Positions 61,601 through 64,000 of a stretch of DNA of 64,000 bases are shown here, one piece after another. A model generated the notes under the pieces. It did no database searches, had not been told where the DNA came from, and worked only from the letters and a program-made list of their open reading frames with translations. The position numbers and the translations under genes were made by a program. Numbering within the stretch: the stretch's first letter is position 1; every line of letters starts with the position of its first letter. This DNA is from Pseudosulfitobacter sp. DSM 107133. GTDB taxonomy: Bacteria; Pseudomonadota; Alphaproteobacteria; Rhodobacterales; Rhodobacteraceae. The stretch spans positions 1 through 64,000 of the forward strand of contig NZ_CP085155.1 of NCBI RefSeq assembly GCF_022788695.1, in the 5' to 3' direction.

Positions 61601-64000
61601 CACCAACGGGCAATTGACGACCTCGGGCTATGTCTATGACCTGCCTGCCGACGGGTTTGCGGGCTTTACCTTTAACGTGTCGTCCTATCCGGGGCTGGGC
61701 GAGTTGCACGCCGAGGCCTTTGATGCCTTCCGCGCGCGCATGTCCAACGTCTTGCCCGAGCTTGACGGGATTCTGGAGGAAGGCGGCGAGGGGGCGATAG
61801 GCGACTGGTACGATGCGGTTGTCGAGAAATCGGCCGAGGTCAATCCGGCCTTGGGTGCGGCGATGGCGGCCTTCCCGTTCGAGGATCTGTACAACAGCAA
61901 TGTCGCGCGTCCGGGCGATTGCGAGATTCCGTTTATCCCGTTCCGGTTCCACATCTTTGCTGCCTCGACGTCGATGACTCGCGACGAATTTGTCGCCCAC
62001 CAGACCCAGATCGCGCTGGATCTGCGCGACCGCATTCTGGCGTCGGATGATGCACCCGGAGCGCTTGTGGCCATCGTGGCCGATCCGAACCTGTGGGTTG
62101 ATTTCTCGCTTGCGGGGCTGGAACAGGCGGGCATCTTGCGCGCCGAAGGCGACATTCCCCCGATCCGCGAGCGGCAGGAAATCCTGTCACTGATGGCGAC
62201 ACTGGCCTCGGGGGTTCTGTTTGGTCCGGCGGGTCAGGATATTCGTTCGGACGGTGACATTCTGGGCTTCTTCGAACAGTTGCGCACGCTGTACGGCCAC
62301 GACGAAACTCTGATGGCCGATATCGAATTCATGGATCCGCGCGAAAGCGATTGCTACACGGGCGAAATTCCGGTGCCTGCCCTGCCCGAATTTGATGACT
62401 ATAATATGGGCCTGAGCAACGAGACCCATTTCGAAGCGGTGCGTATCTATTCGCCGTGGGTGCCATTCGAGGATCGCGGCGCGGCCCTGCCCGAAGATTT
62501 CCTGATCAACGGTCCGGCGCCGGTGGATGGCTCGGGCTTTGAAGCGCTGAATTTTTCCGGCTACTTTGCCGATCCAGGGAATTCGGGGCGGCTTGCCTCG
62601 ATGAACGGGCCGCAAACCTTCGAGACAGAGGGCTGGCTGCCCAGCACCGAAGCGCTGCCCTATACCATCAAGTTTGAAAACGACGGTGAATCCAGCGCAT
62701 GGGCAAACCAGATCGAGATTGTCACCCAGCTTGACGACGATCTGGACCCGCGCAGCTTCCGGCTGGGTGACATTCGTATTGGCGATATTACCATCGACGT
62801 GCCGGACGGGCGCTGGTTCTATACTGACGAGATTGATTTTACCGATACGCTGGGCTTTGTGGTGCGGGTCAGCGCCGGGGTTGACCTGTTTCAGGACCCC
62901 GCATCGGCGCGTTGGGTGTTGCAGGCGATCGATCCGTTGACCGGTGAAAAGATTCAAAGCACCACTGCCGGGCTGTTGCCGCCCAACACCGATCTGGGCA
63001 AGGGCGCTGGCTTTGTCAGCTATACGGTGAAACCCGCCGAAGATGTCGAGACCGGCACCCGCATTTCGTCCTCTGCGCGGGTCGTGTTTGACACCGCCGC
63101 CCCCGAAGACACGCAAGAGCTTATTCAGGTGGTCGATGGTGCGGCCCCCACAACCCGCATGACGGCCGATCAGATCGAAGGCACTGACAGCTATGACGTA
63201 GTCTGGACCGCACAGGACGATGCGGGCGGGTCGGGGGTGAAACACGTCACGATCTATGTTGCGACCGACGGCGGCGACTTCAAGATCTGGCAGCGCAGGC
63301 TTGAGCAGGCCACGGGCCAGCTGGTCTTTGAAGGCGAGGCCGGCAAGACCTATGAATTCCTTGCGCTGGCCACCGATATCGCGGGCAACCGCGAACAGCC
63401 ACAGGACGGGTCGGCGGTTACGTCGGATGGCCAGCCGGTCAATCTGGGTGCCACGGCTGCGGTCGAGGGCACCACCGCGCCGAATTTCGGCATAGCGCCC
63501 GAACCGGTGATCCAGCCTGTCACCAATGATCTGTTCCGCATGGCGCTGGACAATGTCCCCTCGGCGGCCCCGCTCAGCAACCTGCCCGAGTTCTCTCAAG
63601 TGCTGAGCCCCTTCATCGGCACGTCGTTTGCGACAGGGTTCCAGACCTCGCAGGCCGGTATCGGCCCGATGGCCATTCTGGAACGTTCGAACGGCGATAT
63701 TCTGGTGTCGGGTGGGGTCAATCGCGGCTCGATCTTTGTGTTTGGGGCCGAGGGCGGCACCGCGAACACCGAAACGCTGCTGGTGACGCTGGACGAGCCG
63801 GTGTTCAATCTGGCCGAAGACGCGGCTGGCAATATCTGGGCCACCACGGGTGGCGGGGCGCTGTTGCAGATCGACGGCAGCAGCGGTGCGGTTCTGGGGC
63901 GTTACGGCGACGGTCTGACATTGGGGCTGGCGATCGAAGAGGCGACCGGGCTGATCTATGTCGGTACAAATTCCGGCATCGTGACCTTTGATGCCGTCGC
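43632..64000 (+). CDS. Giant LEPR-XLL exoprotein (incomplete at window end)
   Basis: One open frame of at least 6,789 codons with no stop. The TTG start has GGAG 5 nt upstream; no in-frame ATG or GTG precedes the LEPR-XLL motif LETFEPRVLLSAD at residues 46-58, a mark of giant surface or secreted proteins. Residues about 60-3480 are PPC-like beta-sandwich repeats with AGTYTLSVDG and TGAYQFRLL themes. Three LamG/concanavalin-like domains interrupt them (about 410-575, 1553-1733, 1990-2177), and a lectin-like block lies near 2620-2860. About 17 CARDB-like repeats follow (3483-5700), then IPT/TIG-like, an unrecognised globular region (5900-6310), a DUF11-like, an Ig-like and a propeller-like segment. 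Probably exported and adhesive or enzyme-bearing; substrate unknown. Confidence 0.92.
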   Translation, partial: MTHWGPNNGVNRLTDIDGRSGGQALATGRRASSLKNQTTLSRGLHLETFEPRVLLSADLIPVAGSIEVPGETDLYTFELAEERSLIFDTLTNNSQFRWSLEGVGGQLVAPTRFTQADAADGGDILSLDAGTYTLSVDGEGDATGAYQFRLLNAANAESIAPGTRINGTLGESGRETDLFQFEATEGTELFFDAQQDDGGGNAYWTLIDPDGTRIFGPTLFRTAQDVTRFVVPKSGVYKLLLEGSVTNGADKDYAFTIVPVVDETRAIALDAIINDTLDQPGQRHTLTFSVAQDTQVYFDMLLGSAHVVSLRGPLGEVFGPREMQYSDWAYANPVFDLVAGDYELTIGDGSDTTGRYAFQLLTAASATPIALGEKVEDVLSDRGVHTSLYRGPSGAGLSDPGGAQRFGTSGPVVTVPDTPGLNGQTLTVEGWFRPDRNNSFDALAIKTSSTSWNDGYGLYLDGSGNVVFFLNQYSASASTVLAAVETGVWQHVAATYDGSAIRLYVDGTLQDEQAFSTPVVHSANDLALGSMADGNYRYAGQMDELRVWSTARSAAQIAAGAAQKIQTGTGLTLSFGFDEDDAGAIADRTGQGNDGVFALGPATETKLYQFDGVAGDRLIGNGLGGGNAYMRLIGPSGRVVAGPGNFGATLNTVLPEDGTYTVLVEGYSFASAPAAFEFTLAPETTETLSLSVGAVTSGEITEVGQNLAYDFTLAAGASLIFDSLTNRSDLVWSLIGPHGSEIVARRFDRSDSNAIGNLSLIDLAAGAYTLMVSGVAGATGAFGFRLFDVESGDSIAFDETVTDLLDPADETNAYRFTANAGDTISLLPTSGNPYGRLYDPFGRLVFENNYFANQTDLQLIATGTYTLLSEGFRGATGTAQSVFSVVRTGTTPLPTPQGTTLAIGTTITSNIAQANERDSYKFTLAQAKTLYFDALSYDNSGTVYWTLTGPRGTEVTQRNFLQSDGVDRAGSPLMDLVAGTYQLDVYREGTQTGDYAFRVLDAGTRTAVTLDTAVTATLDPNRRTDLYSFDVSGPSRLVFDDVTRSGLFYGLGYRIFDARGVQVAGGSDIATAGPVDLFAAGTYTLMIEGRIYETGAASEYGFTLRPIEETSAALTFGTPVSGTLGTVHAQHRFDFELDSDKTVFFDSLLAESNAVVTISGSDGYVRSFNLRSADSADTSVSPLMRLKAGSYTATVTGRNNTAPDYGFRLVDARTATAITPDVPVSGVLDGGRESDIYAITVSVGQILTLADFSVTGNTQQIYYRLFDPAGRQVAGPSNVNTVAPYTFDLPGTYYLSIEGRVFETGTPAYGFTLIDPQSPDPEAMELDAVVATEIARPGQQQVFTFTLTEARRLYLDSLTNDTATFVRIEGPKGISRTYRMSAADSFDFGTGNPVFDAAAGDYTVTVYSEGTRTGAASFVLRDLSIGTAVDLGAEVAGTLNPKVETDIYHFDGTVGDQLLMDVLREDGDQYGVYWRLIDPDGRQEIGRSRLSDSELFTLKRSGRYTVLIEGRIHEGGGAIDYGFILQPAVVETRSIDATATGAQAGLLAAAGPDGRVAQGFTGYERVEIDDAAVNRTGSVSFELWFKGDPPPETWQSLVYNGTGAGTNGRQYSLWLNASGYLHLTSADASGQIAVNTSGGSVAFGAWNHAVGVVDRDADVLQIYLNGVLAGETALRDQDSVAVSEPLLLGGNREGPNGFEGAMAGFRLFGTALSEEDAGRLFNGQSVTATALVDLPMTEAPKATTLADVSGAGRAGVVKDFTAGLQGVFKGRIERAGEVDVYTFTLGSEKLLYWDTLGNTNRVTATLTGPGGVRIIRELDDTGDTNNTGNYAFRAPAGDYQLSFDADQADKRAYALRLMDLGAAQAVDVDGAAITGEIGARRAATAFAFEGAQDDRIFLDVLSLGLSAGEAAWRILDPFGQQFLGPVTAGDIDTFTLPFDGTYTLILETDRYLQPQGTVPFSFALVPVSTSPVEITIGGDNPGAVPEVVTGQIGSALELSGTQHIRVDDTAEIDLTGSVTLEAWIKLDRFTNTWTPILSKSDLGDGRGFDMWVHSNGSLFASSDDVTGRNSAQTAGGLVQAGTWVHVAAVFDRALGQQRLYVNGELARSQGMRTTPAVSNDAPLLVGWTRGTASTYGAVEGMVDDVRVWSDARSTDEIVDNFNAALTGSESNLALYLPLETVAAGATPDAGPASLAAQVVSLIPKGVTGRIGNVGQERVYSFTLNADTRLYFDSLTDRSDLRYRIDGPNGVVVDRHFRQSDADGAIGNNPVMDLKAGDYTVRVSGTGDSTGLFNFVLSDIDTAATPITKGTPFDGALEPANRTRMFRFDGAAGEHVFIDNLIEDGEMEWRLIDRFGNVTLGYVNPADVYDLLLPTDGPHILLVEGDVDPQGRSAFRIAIHSKTEPVPQVLVPNVLQTAVLTNPGDLARYTFDLAAPALMVMDTLANRSDILWTLRGPDGAVITDRRFDQTDGTRFTGNPALDLGAGSYTLDIRANTDAVGDFEFRLIDLATAATPLFFNDQTDGTLPSRGLGTKVFRLSADAFQRFDFDLIDRPASNTSWRVLTEAGQQVVSARRMNDETGVVLEQGGDYFLLIEGTVTDGETTNGYRFELLSPDFPDGSGNSLEEFGAGSSIGHVLINHAGTAATEIPFGTGTALKLLDQLSANAANTIAFSQTADGRYETLDVSFDMTLTGPAVGEPGHALSVLVLPARDFGKGGAVPLLGAEPNSPNVLAATLDLVQSGGDGTTPHISLHYGTEVIEVPLDGLGLSVADLTGGPVTMDLSLKRVKGGTEVGVALTADGTTTQVIDGQFLGNFVLADSRVALQAVNLGTQTMDVVVDNVSILATPETSGLTLVPGAVVNGALDVAGAVDRYEMVIAEETTVLMDVMTNNSAIQWSLSGPVAAGQRAFTASDSYHRTGNTLITLTPGTYALNILAPSGAVGSYSFALRDLADAVPLTPGETVTATLDPGNATALYSLDWPGGDQRLYLQSDQSGGATGYYKLIGPDGAVIRERSRFIDDFETTGLTQPGTYFLLYEGVYNATTPVPYSLTAFTPGQDTQAMTLGTTVSGGIAAIGDRATYTFTLNERTQAVLDSLTNRDDLVLTVNGPGGQMYSNTLLRLDSEYRNDAAVLDLVAGDYTVTLDGAGAAIGDFAFVLHDLGTATALTLSERTEATYTPGNSTQVFAFDGARGDQFYLDYLDGSLNGRWKIVNGFGTLVNSSANLRSDQPLITLTSDGPQYLIVEGRILDTGAQTHAFRLVPLSASALDIALDETIDGQILLPGQTAEHSFTLDAGKRVYIDVQAPNANNWTWQLTGPRGQVDSRNFRSSDAEGVATAPIYDLPPGDYTLRVVPSAGVTGDFSFKVIDVDAADAVTLGTALSGQLAPGSETKVYRLEGTAGQRLFFNYPSLDYGVVWRLVDPFGREVFDQYASDVDTITLEETGTYALLVEGNINSPDRAFSFNVFSNALSAPVRLAALEVVPSPDLTVSRFALDGADTLESGGVVPLVFDITNAGDLATAGDFSSRITLRRVDTNAIVADLVVPYDASVRGNIAAGASATQTATLQLPPGTAAVGDIVATLRLDVNNDQDEQNAVGDAEANNAATLPLEVALASSADLVVQDLTVTPGQGWTPGQSVTVDYALANVGGKAAQAPWTERLVVTDTITRRVVYSQSLRSVGEAALEGDTTRARSIAFGWPSGADATGLYDFTVVVDALAEVDEANDAGDAETNNTASLLIASAPDLVVAAIEVPQSEIQSGGALTINWTVENLGAAATPADWNDRIILRNLTTGQILEDVAVASAGLRIAAGASAQRTVTLDIPHGAAGTGPLRIEITTDRDTDGRDQLKEARTGLSSFQAEQNNRTDLTITSEARVYADLVTTITGLPTSPRGGETATIRWRVTNTGTVPTDASAWTDRVYLSSDGILDADDIVLASLPRDALLAANGSYDAQADVILPAGIEGTVYLFVEADAERDVTEPDTRGDNVASDTIALSSPYSDLVVQTVIGPAGSFVSGEAVDVRWRVANAGPDATPAAPWEDRVYLSTDTTLDASDVLVASVGHSGALAAGASYSRAEAITLPPGFVGDFFVIVQTNADDAVYERAETANNQRASTDTLALAAAPSADLVVVSVSGPDALLPGTEAEISYTIRNDGEAAARAPWRDGIYLVGPGLGSGLFLGDVDRPFDLAAGESYDATASVTIPQVGQGAYRIELRADRAAQVFEGGRESNNSGATGDLGLLHPNLVIAEVTADDTSPQSGDTIRVTWTTENIGTGAATGDWTDRLYLSRDTTLDAQDIALAARTNDKALAAGADSVAFADVQLPISVSGTWFVLVGTDADKDVAEPAHEDDNFGSVAVEIELAPFADLEVGDVVAPALTIQDPAFVEVSWSVTNTGTGRGITDAWTDRIMLSRNDIIGDADDFEVARFDHQDGLDKDAAYTRAESFFLPAALTGRFKLYVTTDAGGVVFENGQEADNTAVLSGYFDVAPIPYADMVVDSVTAPATAQSGTDVTISWQISNKGLGLTNVSRWTDTVYIANNPEGTGRQLLDRFDHLGFLAAGGNYQRDAVVSLPDGWEGPAYFIVETPGSASATSSTPFELVFTDAGNTGMSAATDVVLSPPPNLVVTNVTVPETALEGAPVDVIWTVRNTGIGPATGTWTDKLFLRKSDGSQNDIALGTYTYTGPLQANTSYTRREQIILPEQTNDRYDLIVVTDFGDTVYEHTAEDDNESTTVAQVLVARLPRPDLQVSSFETGDSYTAGATGSLRWTVINQGPVATDVPNWSDAVYLSLDEKITSDDIRLGSYSNEAALAPGEQYLSREVFFQIPQRFRGTVYLLVETDSGNAVGEWPNERNNLGVQEIYVDPIPFADIVVDNVRTPTQSFEGNTVTVNYTVTNRGAGATNLGNWAEQIWLTRDKNRPHPGQGDILLRTLQYSDGVLDVGDGYDRTVEVQLPGSVPSGNYYLTPWIDPYATLLEDTLATNVNEDDPTEINSNNYKAGGGDIIGAPPVLQIIGLPPDLTRPDLSVEIDTVTPVAVSGVSGQNRFEITYTLTNHGDKVATGWEVITNLADTPDLNAGNQDRWQLTRAGGAEIGIGESLSVTQVVDLSPGVEGNYVFATVSVPGDSDASNNRDVATTSVSAPEPDLVVVDVTAPTVSFSGEEIEISYTVRNDGEADIWDQTKYWRDEVWISRDPTFIQNRAVQLGSVSVANNDPLKVGQSYTRTVTGMLPQGAEGDWYAYVFTNVNRRLEGEDRPWPVTSGSNEATGQAFARTAFEDPNGSMGQAMMPVTYAEPDLQVTNLSVPTDVSAGETVDITFEITNVGNRATRQTVWTDRVYLSVDSSLDTSDFLLRREEGGREIRAEFLRNGILEAGESYTATVRVTMPFEIEGDYHVLAVADSQFADSGSRKSSISDRLPGLAGAADGKVREFQGEGNNTTAQAVTVGPYVAPNLTVTNLETDLRAVRGQQFNLSYTVTNSGGPIPFQQQDWDDLIYFSRDPFLDLKADRFIGSVRNRMPLEAGESYTVDRQITVPTDMPTEAYYVFVVTDPQRYGGRGDVFETDDTDNIRASDVPMILELPPPTDLEVTGITIPSSARAGEPITISWTVTNQSDTVTAEGQWSDSVFLSADGTWDLRDKPIGRVQSSGTLAPGESRTLTLETVMPAATPAGYRVIVRTDIFNQIHEGVNEANNTTASPDTIETTVDELLLSTPKTVSLAQGAERLYRITVPPQETLRVTVLSSDPAALNEIFIRHDALPSANAFDATYEGPLSSNLLALVPSTEPGTYYISVRNFSGPEEGTDITLLAELLPLVITDVDTDRGGDSAFVTTRISGAQFADGATVKLVRPNIAEFSPVDWRVVNSSEIIATFDLTDAPHGLYDVVVTNPSGAQAIAPYRFLVERGIEGDVTIGIGGSRVVLPGETETYSVAFQNMGNLDAPYTFFEVGVPELHTNPYVYGLPFLEFFTNVRGTPDGAAGTPNEDVFWAGLESIVNTNGQLTTSGYVYDLPADGFAGFTFNVSSYPGLGELHAEAFDAFRARMSNVLPELDGILEEGGEGAIGDWYDAVVEKSAEVNPALGAAMAAFPFEDLYNSNVARPGDCEIPFIPFRFHIFAASTSMTRDEFVAHQTQIALDLRDRILASDDAPGALVAIVADPNLWVDFSLAGLEQAGILRAEGDIPPIRERQEILSLMATLASGVLFGPAGQDIRSDGDILGFFEQLRTLYGHDETLMADIEFMDPRESDCYTGEIPVPALPEFDDYNMGLSNETHFEAVRIYSPWVPFEDRGAALPEDFLINGPAPVDGSGFEALNFSGYFADPGNSGRLASMNGPQTFETEGWLPSTEALPYTIKFENDGESSAWANQIEIVTQLDDDLDPRSFRLGDIRIGDITIDVPDGRWFYTDEIDFTDTLGFVVRVSAGVDLFQDPASARWVLQAIDPLTGEKIQSTTAGLLPPNTDLGKGAGFVSYTVKPAEDVETGTRISSSARVVFDTAAPEDTQELIQVVDGAAPTTRMTADQIEGTDSYDVVWTAQDDAGGSGVKHVTIYVATDGGDFKIWQRRLEQATGQLVFEGEAGKTYEFLALATDIAGNREQPQDGSAVTSDGQPVNLGATAAVEGTTAPNFGIAPEPVIQPVTNDLFRMALDNVPSAAPLSNLPEFSQVLSPFIGTSFATGFQTSQAGIGPMAILERSNGDILVSGGVNRGSIFVFGAEGGTANTETLLVTLDEPVFNLAEDAAGNIWATTGGGALLQIDGSSGAVLGRYGDGLTLGLAIEEATGLIYVGTNSGIVTFDAV
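44860..45360 (+). other. LamG-like domain 1 of the giant protein
   Basis: Residues about 410-576. The concanavalin A/LamG pattern is clear: LTVEGWFRPDRNNSFDALAI, VWQHVAATYDGSAIRLYVDG, LALGSMADGNYRYAGQMDEL and RVWSTARSAAQI. Such domains bind sugars or proteins. Confidence 0.75.
48290..48840 (+). other. LamG-like domain 2 of the giant protein
   Basis: Residues about 1553-1736. Recognisable segments are VSFELWFKGDPPPETWQSLV, FGAWNHAVGVVDRDADVLQI and YLNGVLAGETALRD, with AGFRLFGTALSEEDAGRLF at the end. Confidence 0.75.
49600..50160 (+). other. LamG-like domain 3 of the giant protein
   Basis: Residues about 1990-2177: ALELSGTQHIRVDDTAEIDL, VTLEAWIKLDRFTNTWTPIL, WVHVAAVFDRALGQQRLYVN and VDDVRVWSDARSTDEI. 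Confidence 0.75.
54078..60730 (+). repeat. About 17 tandem CARDB-like repeats in the giant protein
   Basis: Units of roughly 118-156 residues begin at about 54078, 54477, 54855, 55255, 55623, 56001, 56355, 56724, 57105, 57495, 57864, 58233, 58695, 59055, 59508, 59976 and 60369. Each opens with a P/A-D-L-V-V type strand, has S-G-x-x-V-x-V-x-W-x-V-x-N-x-G and W-T-D-R-x-Y-L-S, and ends E-x-x-x-x-D-N. The units are diverged at DNA level, so recent tandem duplication is not evident. Confidence 0.8.

Noticed and set aside
1-64000. tRNA, rRNA and CRISPR arrays
   Set aside because: I saw no cloverleaf-like gene, rRNA-like block or regularly spaced direct repeats of CRISPR type on either strand.

Overview
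The window looks like the start of a large repABC-type plasmid or chromid from the Rhodobacterales (Roseobacter group). Base 1 is the ATG of repA, as in a plasmid record rotated to its partition operon. Codon use is GC-rich throughout, and the accessory genes are typical of marine roseobacters: TRAP transporters (DctPQM and TAXI types), a fructose-type sugar ABC system and a LEPR-XLL giant protein. I see no rRNA, tRNA or CRISPR array.

Replication and maintenance (1-7330): repA-repB-repC with a counter-transcribed RNA between repB and repC, then a second repA-repB pair without a repC, then a convergent tyrosine recombinase. Each ParB-like protein appears to have its own centromere palindrome. 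GTTGACAGCTGTCAAC occurs at 2230, 3485 and 3851, and GTTTACAGCTGTAAAC (with one-base variants) at 3935, 5474 and 6218. The two differ by one symmetric base pair.

Nitrogen-compound operon (7606-14750, minus strand): creatininase-like hydrolase, ABC ATPase and permease, cytosine-deaminase-like amidohydrolase, FAD-linked oxidase, NMT1/THI5-type binding protein, RutR-like TetR regulator and RidA. Most genes overlap or nearly touch, and a RutR-like operator lies upstream. This looks like uptake and breakdown of an unidentified N-heterocycle.

Mobile and decayed region (15082-24515): a hipBA toxin-antitoxin pair with three operators spaced exactly 27 bp, a 352-bp MITE-like element with 33-bp inverted ends, related solo ends, an ornithine-cyclodeaminase-family gene split by a 2.6-kb insertion carrying a class III nucleotide cyclase, a DSD1-type PLP enzyme with a divergent LysR regulator, and truncated GMC oxidoreductase and AraC remnants.

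Organic-acid and sugar modules (23800-35733): a TetR regulator, a TRAP DctPQM system (dctM carries a G8 frameshift), a glutathione transferase, an FAH-family hydrolase and a metallo-beta-lactamase-fold enzyme, tied together by shared AAACAN2TGTT-like sites. A ROK repressor then stands divergent to a FrcBCA-like importer and a D-lyxose-isomerase-like enzyme.

TAXI-TRAP module (35816-42409, minus strand): binding protein, fused permease and DUF1850 protein, followed by a DctB-like kinase and a DctD-like regulator that lacks GAFTGA and the Walker B glutamate.

Giant exoprotein (43632 to beyond 64000): one open frame of at least 6,789 codons starts with a LEPR-XLL motif. It continues through PPC-like beta-sandwich repeats with three LamG-like domains, about 17 CARDB-like repeats and a carboxy-terminal mosaic still open at the window edge. 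A divergently transcribed HlyD/AcrA-type adaptor lies next to its start.
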